A DNA stretch of 64,000 nt from Stenotrophomonas rhizophila (GCF_003651185.1 NZ_RCDC01000009.1:62001-126000), one strand, 5' to 3'; positions 9,205 through 18,262 are shown, counted from the first letter of the stretch. Program-made: numbers and translations. The notes: generated by a model not told the origin, from the sequence alone.

Positions 9205-10539
9205 ATGAGTACATCCGTCCCCGCCACCGCGGCACCTTCTGACCGGGCCGCCCTGCGGCGTTCCATCTCCAATACCCTCAAAGGCTCGGCCGGCAACCTG
9301 GTCGAGTGGTATGACGTCTACGTCTACTCGGTCTTCGCGGTCTACTTCGAATCCCAGTTCTTCTCGGCCGCCGACAAGAACTCCACGATGTACGTGTGGG
9401 CGATCTTCGCCGCCACCTTCCTGATGCGCCCGATCGGCGCGTGGTACTTCGGCCGCTTCGCCGACCGCTACGGCCGCCGGCTGGCGCTGACGGTGTCGGT
9501 CACGATGATGGCCGCCTGTTCGTTCCTGATCGCGATCACCCCGACCGCCTCGCAGATCGGCATCTGGGCAGCGGTCATCCTGCTGTTCGCGCGCCTGCTG
9601 CAGGGCTTCGCCACCGGTGGCGAATACGGCACCAGTGCGACGTACATGTCCGAGGCCGCGCTTCCCGGCCGCCGCGGTTTCCTGTCCTCGTTCCACTACG
9701 TCACGCTGGTCGGTGGCCACGTGCTGGCGCAGCTGACCCTGCTGGGCATGCTGACCTTCTGGGACAAGCCCGAGATCTCCGCCTGGGGCTGGCGCGTGGC
9801 GTTCGGCATCGGCGGTATCGCGGCGATCGTGGTGTTCTGGCTGCGCCGCAGCATGGACGAATCGCTGCAATCCGATTCCATCGAGGCCGCACGCGATGGC
9901 CGCGCCAAGGCCTCCGGCTCGATGCGTGAGCTGTTCGTCAACCAGTGGCGCCCGCTGCTGCTGTGCTTCCTGATCACCGCCGGCGGCACCGTCGCGTTCT
10001 ATACCTATTCGGTCAACGGGCCGAAAATGATCCAGAGCGCGTTCGCGGGCGATGACGTCATGACCGGGACGATGATCAACCTCGGCGTGCTGACCTTCCT
10101 GATGGTGCTGCAGCCGATCGGCGGCTGGCTGTCGGACATGGTCGGGCGCAAGAGCCTGCTGGTGTTCTTCGGCATCGGCGGCGTGCTGTACAGCTGGTAC
10201 CTGATCACTGAACTGCCGAACCAGCACGATCCGTTCATGGCCTTCCTGGTGCTGGGCATCGGCTTCGTGATCCTGACCGGCTACACCTCGATCAACGCGG
10301 TGGTCAAAGCCGAACTGTTCCCGACCCATGTGCGCGCACTGGGCGTGGGCTTTGGGTATGCGATGGCCAACTCGCTGTTCGGTGGTACCGCGCCGCTGCT
10401 GTACCAGGGCGCGCTGAAGACCGGCCAGGTCGGCATGTTCGCGGTGTACGTCACGGCGATCATCGCCGTGTCGCTGGTGGTCTATATGTTCTTCCTGACC
10501 AACAAGGGCCCGAACTGGCTTGATGGCACGCGCAAGTAA
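9205..10539 (+). CDS. MFS transporter, metabolite:H+ symporter (KgtP/ShiA-like)
   Basis: A 444-residue twelve-helix MFS permease of the metabolite:proton symporter family. The N-terminal 'GNLVEWYDVYVYS' motif, the loop 'RFADRYGRRLAL' between helices 2 and 3, and 'LQGFATGGEYGTSATYMSE' in helix 4 are diagnostic and closest in style to alpha-ketoglutarate/dicarboxylate permeases. The ATG is 178 bp from the divergent DMT operon. The following small membrane gene may be co-transcribed. The substrate is inferred only from the family. Confidence 0.9.
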   Translation: MSTSVPATAAPSDRAALRRSISNTLKGSAGNLVEWYDVYVYSVFAVYFESQFFSAADKNSTMYVWAIFAATFLMRPIGAWYFGRFADRYGRRLALTVSVTMMAACSFLIAITPTASQIGIWAAVILLFARLLQGFATGGEYGTSATYMSEAALPGRRGFLSSFHYVTLVGGHVLAQLTLLGMLTFWDKPEISAWGWRVAFGIGGIAAIVVFWLRRSMDESLQSDSIEAARDGRAKASGSMRELFVNQWRPLLLCFLITAGGTVAFYTYSVNGPKMIQSAFAGDDVMTGTMINLGVLTFLMVLQPIGGWLSDMVGRKSLLVFFGIGGVLYSWYLITELPNQHDPFMAFLVLGIGFVILTGYTSINAVVKAELFPTHVRALGVGFGYAMANSLFGGTAPLLYQGALKTGQVGMFAVYVTAIIAVSLVVYMFFLTNKGPNWLDGTRK

Positions 10540-10579
10540 CCGCCGCACGGCCCACCCCGCGATCGCGCGGGGTGGGGGG

Positions 10580-10963
10580 ATGCTCGCGATGCTGGTCCCG
10601 GGGTTCGCCCAGGCCGGCACCGCGGCTCATGCAATCAGCGCCCCTGCGGGCGCTGCATTGCTATGGGCGGCAGCCCTGCTCGCCGCCAGCACGACCGTGG
10701 CGTGGGTGCTGGGTCGGCCATCGGCGCAGGCCCGCTGGCCGCGGATCGGTTTCGGCCTGGCGCTGCTGGCGGTGATGGTCGCCCTGGCACTTCAACTGGC
10801 GGCCGACCTCGGCAGCGGTCACAGCGCGCTGCAGCTGCGTTTCGGCCGGCATGTCGCCAGTGCCGACACCCAGCCGACGCGGTTCGGCTGGGTGATCGCC
10901 TGTTATCTGGCCGCGCTCGCGGCCAGCGGCTGGGGCGCCTGGCGCCTGTTGCGGCGGCGCTGA
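10580..10963 (+). CDS. Small membrane protein of unknown function
   Basis: A 127-residue hydrophobic protein that I do not recognise. Starting at the ATG after GGTGGGGGG, it has hydrophobic segments near the N-terminus (LAMLVPGFAQAG), around 25-45, 55-75 and 100-120, ending in an arginine cluster (RLLRRR). A longer in-frame start at 10520 would overlap the MFS gene by 20 bp and lacks a membrane-compatible N-terminus. It may be co-transcribed with the MFS gene. The stop is followed by a GC-rich hairpin (10953-10971) shared with the convergent peptidase gene. Confidence 0.6.
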   Translation: MLAMLVPGFAQAGTAAHAISAPAGAALLWAAALLAASTTVAWVLGRPSAQARWPRIGFGLALLAVMVALALQLAADLGSGHSALQLRFGRHVASADTQPTRFGWVIACYLAALAASGWGAWRLLRRR

Positions 10964-10982
10964 GCGCCGCCGACGGCACGCC

Positions 10983-12635
10983 TCAACGGCGCGCCGATTC
11001 GCTCTTCTCGCGCACGGCGCGGAATTCAGAACCTTCTTCCCACTGCGGCCAGCGACGGCTGTTGGCCAGTTCCGCGCCCAGGTCGTAGACCAGCAGGGTA
11101 TCGGCGGCGTGGCCGCTCGGATCCCAGCTCGGGGTCCACGCATCGCAGGCCTGGTGGTAGCAGGCGGCGAAGTAGGCATCGCGCAGTTCACGGCCCTTCT
11201 CCACGCCACCCTCGCGCATGTCCAGCCCGGGCCCGATGGTGATCGCCGGCACGCCGAGGCGGGCGAAGGCGAAATGGTCGGCGCGGTAGAAGAAGCCCGC
11301 TTCCAGGTTCGGATCCGGCGAATAGGTGCGGCCACGGGCCTTGGCCACGCGCTCCAGGTCGCCTTCCAGCGACACCCGGCCCTTGCCCCACGAGGCGATA
11401 TCGCGGGTCGGGCCATCCGGGCTGAACATCTCGATGTTCAACACGGCGGCGGTCTTGTCCAGCGGGGCCAGCGGGTGCGCGGCGTAGTAGCTGGCGCCGA
11501 GCAGGCCTTTCTCTTCGGCGGTCAGCGCCACGAAGTACAGCGTGCGCTGCGGCTGCGGGCCGGCGGCGAAGACACGGCCCAGCTCCAGCACGGTGGCCAC
11601 GCCGGTGGCGTTGTCGATCGCACCGCGACGGATGCGGTCACCCTTGGCATCGGGCTGGCCGATACCGAAGGCATCCCAATGCGCGGAGAAGATCACCGCT
11701 TCATCAGCGTGCGCGCCGCCCGGCAGCTTGGCCACCACGTTGCGGGTGATCACCTGCTCGCGCTTGAGCTTGAAGTCCACCGAGAGCTGCGCATCGCCCA
11801 GCGCAACCGGCTTGAAGGCCGGGGTCATCGCGCGGCGCTTCTCGGCCTCGAAATCCAGGCCCGCGTCGCGGAACAACTGCTCGGCCAGGCTGCGCTGCAT
11901 CCAGCCGCGCACCGGCACGTGCTGGGCCAGCGCCTGCTCGCGGGTGCGTTCGATATCGAACAGCGGCGAGGTGCCCGAGCTCTTCACCGTGGCCCAGCCA
12001 TACGCGGCCGGCGCGGTCTCGTGCACGATCAGCACGCCCTGCGCACCGCGGCGGGCGGCTTCTTCGAATTTGTACGTCCAGCGGCCGTAGTAGGTCACGG
12101 CCTTGCCATCGAACGCGCCCGGCTGGTCGGCCTCGAAATCGGCGTCATTGATCAGCACCACGGCGATCTTGCCGTGCAGATCGACGTCCTTGTAATCGTT
12201 CCAGTGGCGTTCGGGTGCATCGATGCCGTAGCCCACGAACACCAGCGGGGCGTTCTTGATCGCCACCGCATCCTGCGGACGCAGGCTCTGCAGGGTCACG
12301 TCCTCGCCATTGGCCAGGGCGCGCTGCTTGCCCTTCTGGCGCAGCTGCGCGCGCACCGGGCCATCGACCTGCGCACGCACCATCGGCACCGGCTGCACCC
12401 AGCTGCCATCGACGCCGCCGGGCTGCAGGCCGTACGTCTTGAATTCCTCGATCAGGTACTGGACCGTGCGCTCTTCCCCCGGCGTGGCCGGCGCGCGGCC
12501 TTCGAACGCGTCCGAGGCCAGGATGCGGACATGCCGCGACAGGGCCTGTGGATCGATACCGCCACCAGGCAGGTCATTGGCGGCGTGGGCCAGGCCGCCC
12601 ACGAACAGGCAGGACGACAGCAGCAGCATGCGCAT
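10983..12635 (-). CDS. M28-family zinc aminopeptidase, secreted
   Basis: A 550-residue exopeptidase of the M28 family with a signal peptide (MRMLLLSSCLFVGGLAHA) and a PA-like insert domain (about residues 110-260). The ATG at 12635 is chosen because it starts directly at the signal peptide. Expected di-zinc site residues are visible: SAHWDAFG (His, Asp), AIDNATG (Asp), TAEEKG (catalytic Glu and ligand) and RADHFAF (His). The usual Asp in the 'N-x-D-M' position is Glu here (NIEMF). The protein is expected to trim peptides in the periplasm or medium. It is convergent with the upstream small membrane gene. Confidence 0.88.
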   Translation of the reverse strand: MRMLLLSSCLFVGGLAHAANDLPGGGIDPQALSRHVRILASDAFEGRAPATPGEERTVQYLIEEFKTYGLQPGGVDGSWVQPVPMVRAQVDGPVRAQLRQKGKQRALANGEDVTLQSLRPQDAVAIKNAPLVFVGYGIDAPERHWNDYKDVDLHGKIAVVLINDADFEADQPGAFDGKAVTYYGRWTYKFEEAARRGAQGVLIVHETAPAAYGWATVKSSGTSPLFDIERTREQALAQHVPVRGWMQRSLAEQLFRDAGLDFEAEKRRAMTPAFKPVALGDAQLSVDFKLKREQVITRNVVAKLPGGAHADEAVIFSAHWDAFGIGQPDAKGDRIRRGAIDNATGVATVLELGRVFAAGPQPQRTLYFVALTAEEKGLLGASYYAAHPLAPLDKTAAVLNIEMFSPDGPTRDIASWGKGRVSLEGDLERVAKARGRTYSPDPNLEAGFFYRADHFAFARLGVPAITIGPGLDMREGGVEKGRELRDAYFAACYHQACDAWTPSWDPSGHAADTLLVYDLGAELANSRRWPQWEEGSEFRAVREKSESARR

Positions 12636-12706
12636 CGGATTCACGGCAGACACCAGGACGGAAAACAGGACACCGGAGTGTAACGTGACACCTCCGTGAC
12701 CGTGCA

Positions 12707-13639
12707 CTAGCGCCGATCGCGATCCAGCCAGCAGGCCAGGCCCTGCGCGTTGAGTTCGATGTCCATCGCCAGCACCCGGGTCACCGCCTCATCATCGAGC
12801 GGGCAGCCATGCGCCTGCGCGCGTTCCAGGTACAGCGCGGTCAGCGCCGCGACCAGGCAGCGATGCCGATCCGGCCGACCATCGCATTGGCGACCGATCT
12901 CGACCATCGCATCGATCTGCTCGACAAGATCCGCCGCCAGTTTCCGGGGCGGCGCCACGCGCCCGTAGTGGGTCAGGTACATGGCCTGTGGGTCGTAGGC
13001 CAGCATCTTCGCGATCGACTGCTTCAGCGGCTCGGGATCGAACTGCACCGGCGATGATGTCGGCACGATGAAGGCTCCCTGCACGCTGTCCAGCTCGCGG
13101 TAGGACAGCCCGAAGGTATCGCCGGTGAACCAGCTGCGGCTGCGCACATCCCACACGCACAGGTGATGACGCGCGTGCCCGGGCGTATCCACGCACAGCA
13201 GCGGGCGGCCGGCCAGATCCACGGTGTGGCCATCCTCGGCAATCACCACCCGGTCGGCAGCCACCGCCAGGATCGGCCCATAGCTGCGCGCGATCTCCGC
13301 TTCGCCATAGACCTCGGTGGCACCGGCGATCAGGCGGGCCGGGTCGATCATGTGCGGCGCACCGCGCGGATGCACCACCAGTGTGGCGTTGGGCAGCTGC
13401 TGCATCAGCAGGCCTGCGCCGCCGGCATGATCCAGGTGCACGTGGGTGAGGATCAGCCACTCGACCTGCTCGGGCGTGCAGCCGGCGCGCGCCAACGCGG
13501 CGAGCATCGCCGGCACGGCCAGGCCGGTACCGCAATCGATGAAGGCCGCCCGGCCATTCTCGACGATCAGGTAGGCGGCGTCGAAATCATCGCGCTGGAA
13601 CGCGGTGTCGATCGTATGAATGCTGGGCTCGGAGTGCAT
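12707..13639 (-). CDS. Metallo-beta-lactamase fold hydrolase
   Basis: A 310-residue MBL-fold protein, probably cytoplasmic (no signal peptide). The metal-binding motif THVHLDHAGG (about residue 75), a distal His in TPGHARHH, an Asp in FTGDTFG and the C-terminal THYG are all present, so the di-metal site looks complete. The ATG at 13639 (MHSEPSIHTIDT) with AGGGA upstream is preferred over one ten codons earlier. Family members hydrolyse thioesters, lactones or phosphodiesters; nothing adjacent fixes the substrate. The C-terminal 70 residues are helical and specific to this subgroup. Confidence 0.8.
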   Translation of the reverse strand: MHSEPSIHTIDTAFQRDDFDAAYLIVENGRAAFIDCGTGLAVPAMLAALARAGCTPEQVEWLILTHVHLDHAGGAGLLMQQLPNATLVVHPRGAPHMIDPARLIAGATEVYGEAEIARSYGPILAVAADRVVIAEDGHTVDLAGRPLLCVDTPGHARHHLCVWDVRSRSWFTGDTFGLSYRELDSVQGAFIVPTSSPVQFDPEPLKQSIAKMLAYDPQAMYLTHYGRVAPPRKLAADLVEQIDAMVEIGRQCDGRPDRHRCLVAALTALYLERAQAHGCPLDDEAVTRVLAMDIELNAQGLACWLDRDRR

Positions 13640-13679
13640 CAACACATCCCTGGCACGAAACGCCTCCATCTTACGTCCA

Positions 13680-14009
13680 TCAGTGCAGCGGCTTCGATGC
13701 GGCTTTGGTCGCAGTCGCGCTCAGCAGTGGCCCACGCAGCAGCACCGCGGCCACCATCACCGCCAGGAACGCACCGTAGGCATAGAGCACCGCCAGCACC
13801 TGTCGCCAGATCGGTCCGGCATCGTTCTGGACCACGCCGATGTGATGGCCCCACAGCATCGCCAGGATGCTCAGCACGAAGGCCAGCACCAGCGCGGCAC
13901 CATCGAACAGGCGGCGCGCGGTGCCACGCGGCTGGCGCGGAAACAGCCAGTACAGCGTGCCCAACAACACGAACCAGGGCAGGAACAACAACAACGACAA
14001 CCAGGCCAT
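13680..14009 (-). CDS. Small hypothetical membrane protein
   Basis: A 109-residue protein with three clear hydrophobic helices (about 3-23, 38-55 and 70-92), a short positively charged loop RQPRGTARR, and a basic tail. No family is recognised. It lies 40 bp upstream of the MBL-fold gene on the same strand and 82 bp downstream of trpS, so it may be read with either. Confidence 0.65.
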   Translation of the reverse strand: MAWLSLLLFLPWFVLLGTLYWLFPRQPRGTARRLFDGAALVLAFVLSILAMLWGHHIGVVQNDAGPIWRQVLAVLYAYGAFLAVMVAAVLLRGPLLSATATKAASKPLH

Positions 14010-14090
14010 CGCAGTCTCCCGTGCAGGAACACGCCCCTGCGGCGTGCAGGGGCATCATGCCATAGCCCGGTTGCCGGCCCGCCGCTGGCG

Positions 14091-15380
14091 TTACTCGCGC
14101 AGCGCCTGCAAGGCGGCCAGCACCACGTCCACTTCGGCCTCGAGCTTGAACAGCTCACTCTGCAGGCCGTCGCCATGTTCGGTCTGCTTGAGCACGCCGA
14201 TCAGCTGGCCGGCGTCACGCGGCGAATCGAAGCCCTCGCTCTGGATCAGCAGCGTGCCATCACTGGCCTGCAGCTTGAAGTAGAAACGGCCATCCTGTTC
14301 GCGGTACTGCTTGAACAGCGGCGGTGCAGCGCGTGCGGCCCCGCTTTCTTCACTGGGCACGTCACCGGCGGTGGAGAGATCGCGCAGGCCGACCGCATGA
14401 CGCAGCTCCTTGAGCAACGGCACGGCGAACTGCTCGCGCAGCTGCTGGCCACGACGACGCAGCAGCGCCTCGATTTTTTTCGGCTCGGCCATCAGCGCGT
14501 CATAGCGCTCGCGCAGCGGGGTGATCTCGCTGTCGATGCGCTCGAACAGCTGCTGTTTGGCATCGCCCCAGCTGATGCCCTCGGCGAAGGCCTGCGCGAA
14601 CGCCGCGGTCTGCTCCGGGGTGGCGAACGCCTGGTACATCTGGAACAGCGCCGAGCCTTCGGTGCTCTTGGGCTCGCCGGGTGCGCGCGAATCGGTGAGG
14701 ATCGAGGACACCAGCTTCTTCAGCTCCGCGCGCGGGGCGAACAGCGGAATGGTGTTGTGGTAGCTCTTGCTCATCTTGCGGCCGTCCAGGCCCGCCAGCG
14801 TGGCGACCTGCTCATCGATCACCACCTCCGGCAGCGGGAAGAACGCCTGGCCGTAGACATGGTTGAAGCGCTGCGCGAAATCGCGCGCCATCTCGATGTG
14901 CTGGATCTGGTCGCGGCCGACCGGCACCCGGTTGGCCTTGAAGATCAGGATGTCGGCGGCCATCAGCACCGGGTACATGAACAACCCCGCGCTGACCCCG
15001 GCGTCGTCATCCAGCTGCTCCTCGCGGTTCTTGTCCACGGCGGCCTTGTAGGCGTGCGCGCGGTTGAGGATGCCCTTGCTGGCGATGACGGTCAGGAACC
15101 ACATCAGCTCGGTGGTTTCCGGGATGTCGCTCTGCCGGTAGAACCACACCTTGTCCGGATCCAGCCCGCACGCCAGCCAACTTGCCGCGATCTCCAGCGT
15201 GGAGCGCTGGGTGCGCTCGGGCTCCTGCGCCTTGATCAGGCTGTGCAGGTCGGCCAGGAAGAAGAAGCTCTCGATATCCGAGGCCTGGCTGGCGGTGATC
15301 GCCGGGCGGATGGCGCCGACATAGTTGCCCAGGTGGGGCGTGCCGGAGGGGGTGATGCCGGTAAGAACGCGGGTCGTCAT
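14091..15380 (-). CDS. trpS: Tryptophanyl-tRNA synthetase with C-terminal extension
   Basis: Charges tRNA-Trp with tryptophan using ATP. The class I signatures are seen: the HIGH-like PSGTPHLGN (residues about 11-19) and the KMSKS loop GRKMSKSYHN (about 204-213). The ATG at 15380 gives the canonical MTTRVLTGITPSG start. At 429 residues it is roughly 95 longer than the E. coli enzyme. The extra C-terminal segment contains 'GRFYFKLQASDGTLLIQSEGF', which resembles a YegP/DUF1508 repeat. Xanthomonad TrpRS proteins are known to be long, so this is a lineage trait and not a local fusion. The gene is read alone or with the small membrane gene behind it. Confidence 0.95.
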   Translation of the reverse strand: MTTRVLTGITPSGTPHLGNYVGAIRPAITASQASDIESFFFLADLHSLIKAQEPERTQRSTLEIAASWLACGLDPDKVWFYRQSDIPETTELMWFLTVIASKGILNRAHAYKAAVDKNREEQLDDDAGVSAGLFMYPVLMAADILIFKANRVPVGRDQIQHIEMARDFAQRFNHVYGQAFFPLPEVVIDEQVATLAGLDGRKMSKSYHNTIPLFAPRAELKKLVSSILTDSRAPGEPKSTEGSALFQMYQAFATPEQTAAFAQAFAEGISWGDAKQQLFERIDSEITPLRERYDALMAEPKKIEALLRRRGQQLREQFAVPLLKELRHAVGLRDLSTAGDVPSEESGAARAAPPLFKQYREQDGRFYFKLQASDGTLLIQSEGFDSPRDAGQLIGVLKQTEHGDGLQSELFKLEAEVDVVLAALQALRE

Positions 15381-15488
15381 GGGGGAATCAGTGCTGACAA
15401 GTGAACCGCCCCAGTTTACCTGCCCGCGCTCGACCCCGTTGGCCGAGGCCGTCCGTTTGATCCTGCACCTGCCCTGCGGAGCCTTCCC

Positions 15489-16292
15489 ATGAAAGACCTG
15501 ATCCTGCCCATGCTTGCCGTGTTGGCCCTGTGCGGCTTCAAACCGGCGGTCCCGCTGCGTCATGACACCGGGCCGGTCCACCTGACGGTGATCGACCGCA
15601 ACAGCGGCCAGGCCCTGACCCAGTACCGCCAGGACGGCCAGCGCTGGATCGCGGGGCAGCAGGGCCGCCGTTACAGCGTGCGCCTGCGCAACGGCAGCGC
15701 CGAGCGCGTGCTGGTGGTGCTCTCGGTGGATGGTCTGAATGCCATCAGCGGCGAGGTGGCCGCGCCCCACCAGACCGGTTACGTGCTCAACCCGTGGCAG
15801 ACCACCGATATCCACGGCTGGCGCAAATCCGCCGACGAAGTCGCGCAGTTCGTGTTCACCGATCCGGACCGCAGCTACGCCGGCCGCACCGGGCGCCCGG
15901 CCAACATCGGCGTGATCGGCGTGGCGGTCTTCCACGAAGCCGGACGCGTGTCCTGGGAAGCCGCCCCCGCCGTGGCTGGCCCGGCCGATGCCAAGGCGCG
16001 CCCCCAGGCGCGGTCGTCTACCATTGAGAGCGCCCGCGTGACCGGTTCCACCACCGCGCCGGCACCGCAACTGGGCACCGGGCATGGACAGCGCGAGCAG
16101 TCGCGGGTGCGCAACACCGCGTTCGAGCGCGATACCGCTTATCCGGCGCAACAGGTGCAGGTGCGCTACGACAGCGAACGCAATCTGGTGGCACGCGGCA
16201 TCATTGCGCGGGTGAACGCGCCAGTGCGTGACGAGCCGCAGGCCTTCCCCGGCCAATACGTGCCCGATCCGCCGCTGCATCGCCGCCGCTGA
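15489..16292 (+). CDS. Secreted hypothetical protein
   Basis: A 267-residue protein with an N-terminal signal peptide (MKDLILPMLAVLALCGF). I do not recognise the family. The central region (about 28-150) looks like a compact beta domain with the well-conserved-looking segment VLVVLSVDGLNAISGEVA and a 'GYVLNPWQTTDIHGWRKS' loop, followed by a low-complexity Ala/Pro/Arg linker and a charged tail. The gene is divergent from trpS with a 108-bp gap. It is probably periplasmic or surface exposed. Confidence 0.75.
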   Translation: MKDLILPMLAVLALCGFKPAVPLRHDTGPVHLTVIDRNSGQALTQYRQDGQRWIAGQQGRRYSVRLRNGSAERVLVVLSVDGLNAISGEVAAPHQTGYVLNPWQTTDIHGWRKSADEVAQFVFTDPDRSYAGRTGRPANIGVIGVAVFHEAGRVSWEAAPAVAGPADAKARPQARSSTIESARVTGSTTAPAPQLGTGHGQREQSRVRNTAFERDTAYPAQQVQVRYDSERNLVARGIIARVNAPVRDEPQAFPGQYVPDPPLHRRR

Positions 16293-16310
16293 TCGCCAAC
16301 GCACCCCAAC

Positions 16311-16337
16311 AAAAACGGGCCGCTCTCGCGGCCCGTT
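16311..16337 (-). terminator. Hairpin terminator between convergent genes
   Basis: A 10-bp perfect stem AACGGGCCGC/GCGGCCCGTT with loop TCTC is preceded on the plus strand by five A. On the minus strand it therefore reads as a hairpin plus T-run behind the CsbD gene, and it can also act as a weak plus-strand terminator. Confidence 0.8.
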
Positions 16338-16380
16338 CCGGTTTCAACCCCGACGGCGGCGCCGTCGTCACGGATCACCC

Positions 16381-16602
16381 TCAGTGGTAATCCGGATAAT
16401 CCTTGCGCATGGCCGCTTCGAAGTCGCGGACTTCGGTTTCAGCACGGTCGCGTGCCCAGCCATAACGTTCCTGCAGGCGGCCTGCGAGGTACTCGGCGTT
16501 GCCTTCGGCCACCTTGAAATCGTCGTCGGTCAGGTCGCCCCACTTGGCCTGCGCCTTGCCCTTGAGCTGCGTCCACTTGCCGGAAATGATGTCTTTGTTC
16601 AT
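16381..16602 (-). CDS. CsbD-family stress protein
   Basis: A 73-residue soluble protein of the CsbD family (general-stress proteins of unclear biochemical role). The start MNKDIISGKWTQLKGKAQAKWG and the 'DLTDDDF..AEGNAEYLAGRLQERYGW' core match the family over its full length. A GAGGAAG ribosome site precedes the ATG. It is immediately followed by a bidirectional hairpin. Together with the nearby entericidin gene it marks a small stress-related block. Confidence 0.9.
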   Translation of the reverse strand: MNKDIISGKWTQLKGKAQAKWGDLTDDDFKVAEGNAEYLAGRLQERYGWARDRAETEVRDFEAAMRKDYPDYH

Positions 16603-16754
16603 GGGTTCGCTTCCTCGATTGCAACGGCCATCTCGCCGTGGGATCAGAATGCGCCCGCCCGCGTTGGCGTGCGGTCAAGCGGCGATGAAGCGCACACTCA
16701 CGAGCTTGAATGGATTCACCACCGCGCACGTTGCACAGTCATTGCTGGACATGA

Positions 16755-16780
16755 AAAAGGCCGGGAATCCCCGGCCTTTT
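16755..16780 (-). terminator. Terminator behind the entericidin gene
   Basis: An 11-bp stem AAAAGGCCGGG/CCCGGCCTTTT with a 4-nt loop ends in T4 on either strand. It lies 22 bp downstream of the minus-strand entericidin stop. Confidence 0.85.
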
Positions 16781-16802
16781 CCGTTGACGCCTGATCCGTG
16801 GA

Positions 16803-16940
16803 TCAGTTGCCCTTGGCAGCGCCTTCGACCGTTTCACCGGCCTTCTGCACGTCCTTGCCAGCACCAGCAACGGTGTTGCAGCCGGACAGCATGGCGACCG
16901 AGAACATCGACAACAGCATCAGTGCGATAACACGCTTCAT
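16803..16940 (-). CDS. Entericidin-family lipoprotein
   Basis: A 45-residue lipoprotein. The ATG at 16940 follows GGAGA and begins MKRVIALMLLSMFSVAMLSGC, a lipoprotein signal with lipobox LSGC. The mature part (NTVAGAGKDVQKAGETVEGAA) is the standard entericidin A/B repeat-like helix. Entericidins are toxin/antidote-like membrane lipoproteins linked to stationary-phase or envelope stress. Only a single copy is present, so no A/B pairing is visible here. Confidence 0.9.
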   Translation of the reverse strand: MKRVIALMLLSMFSVAMLSGCNTVAGAGKDVQKAGETVEGAAKGN

Positions 16941-17131
16941 AGGGTTCTCCTGGTTGATCAAATTCAATACCGGAATCCGGTCCCGCCTGTCAGATGAGCA
17001 CGCCAGCGCAACTCCTCTTCCTGACCTGCCGCGCCGTGGGTCGAAACACACGGCGCCGCGTGACGTGCAATCTGGCGGGAGAGGCGTGCAGCGGATGTGA
17101 ATGCAGGAAAACGCTGTTCAGCCAGAAGTTC

Positions 17132-18052
17132 TCAATCGCGCATCAGCGTCGATTTTCCGAACAGGCTTTCGACCAGATCCACCGCCAGTTCCGCGGTGGC
17201 ATTGCGGTTGTCCAGCAGCGGATTCAGCTCGACGATGTCCAGCGAGCCCATGCGTCCGGTGTCGGCGATCATCTCCATCACCAGCTGCGCTTCGCGGTAG
17301 TTCACCCCGCCAGGCACCGTGGTGCCGACGCCGGGTGCAATGCTGGGGTCCAGGAAATCCACGTCGAAGCTGACGTGCAGGTGCGTGTTGGCATCGATGC
17401 CGGCCAGCGCAGCCTCCATCGTGCGCTTCATGCCGGCTTCGTCGATGTAGCGCATGTCATAGACATCCACCTGGTGCTGCTTGATCAGGCGCTTCTCTTC
17501 CTGGTCCACCGAGCGGATGCCGATCTGGTGCACCTGCTGCGGGCGAATCGCCGGTGCGTCACCGCCGAGTCGGGTCAGCGCGTCCGGGCCGAGCCCGCAC
17601 AGGCAGGCCACCGGCATGCCGTGCACGTTGCCCGACGGGGTAACCTCGCTGGTGTTGAAATCCGAATGCGCATCCAGCCAGAGCACGCGCAGGTCCTTGC
17701 CCTGCTCGCGGCACCAGCGCGCGACCGCGGTGATCGAGCCGATGCCCAGGCAGTGGTCGCCGCCGAGCATGATCGGCATACGCCCGGCCTGGAGTTCGCC
17801 GTAGGTCGCGTCCATCAGCGCGCGGTTCCAGGCCACGACTTCGTCAAGATGGCGGTAGCCCTGCACCGGTGCCGTCCACGGATTGCGCGGACCGGCCAGG
17901 TTGCCAAGATCGCGTACCTCCACGCCACGCGCGGTGAGCGCGTCACCCAGCCCGGCGATGCGCAGGGCGTCCGGTCCCAGACCCGCGCCACGGTGACCCG
18001 CCCCGATATCGGTGGGCACGCCAATCAGGGAAACCGGGGAATACATCGCCAT
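17132..18052 (-). CDS. rocF: Arginase
   Basis: A 306-residue ureohydrolase converting arginine to ornithine and urea. The binuclear manganese motifs are intact: GGDHCLGIG, WLDAHSDFNT and SFDVDFLDPSIAPG. The start at 18052 has GGAGG eight bases upstream; a second ATG two codons later is also possible. It is not in an operon with other arginine genes. Agmatinase is an alternative for the superfamily, but the spacing and 'SVDQEEKRLI' style favour arginase. Confidence 0.93.
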   Translation of the reverse strand: MAMYSPVSLIGVPTDIGAGHRGAGLGPDALRIAGLGDALTARGVEVRDLGNLAGPRNPWTAPVQGYRHLDEVVAWNRALMDATYGELQAGRMPIMLGGDHCLGIGSITAVARWCREQGKDLRVLWLDAHSDFNTSEVTPSGNVHGMPVACLCGLGPDALTRLGGDAPAIRPQQVHQIGIRSVDQEEKRLIKQHQVDVYDMRYIDEAGMKRTMEAALAGIDANTHLHVSFDVDFLDPSIAPGVGTTVPGGVNYREAQLVMEMIADTGRMGSLDIVELNPLLDNRNATAELAVDLVESLFGKSTLMRD

Positions 18053-18144
18053 CGCTGTTGCCTCCGTTGCAAAGAGGACCAGCATAGCCAGCGCGGCGTG
18101 ATACGACTCGCGGCGCTGCAGCAGTCGTTACCGACCTGGTATCA

Positions 18145-18220
18145 ATGGTGCCGGCACCCGGATTCGAACTGGGGACCTACCGCTTACAAGGCGGTTGCTC
18201 TACCAACTGAGCTATGCCGG
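18145..18220 (-). tRNA. tRNA-Thr (anticodon UGU)
   Basis: A 76-nt cloverleaf on the minus strand. The acceptor stem is GCCGGCA/TGCCGGC with discriminator A and an encoded CCA. The D arm contains AGCTCAGTTGGTAGAGC, the anticodon loop is CTTGTAA (anticodon TGT, reading ACA), and the T arm contains GTTCGAATC. It is a single isolated tRNA between the arginase and SPOR-protein genes. Confidence 0.97.
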
Positions 18221-18262
18221 CATGGGCATCGCAGCGGGACGACCCGTCGCGGAGCCGGGATT

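Noticed and set aside
16803..17051. Long 82-residue version of the entericidin gene
   Set aside because: The lipoprotein signal begins at the ATG at 16940 directly behind a ribosome site. The upstream part is not hydrophobic and has no start signal.
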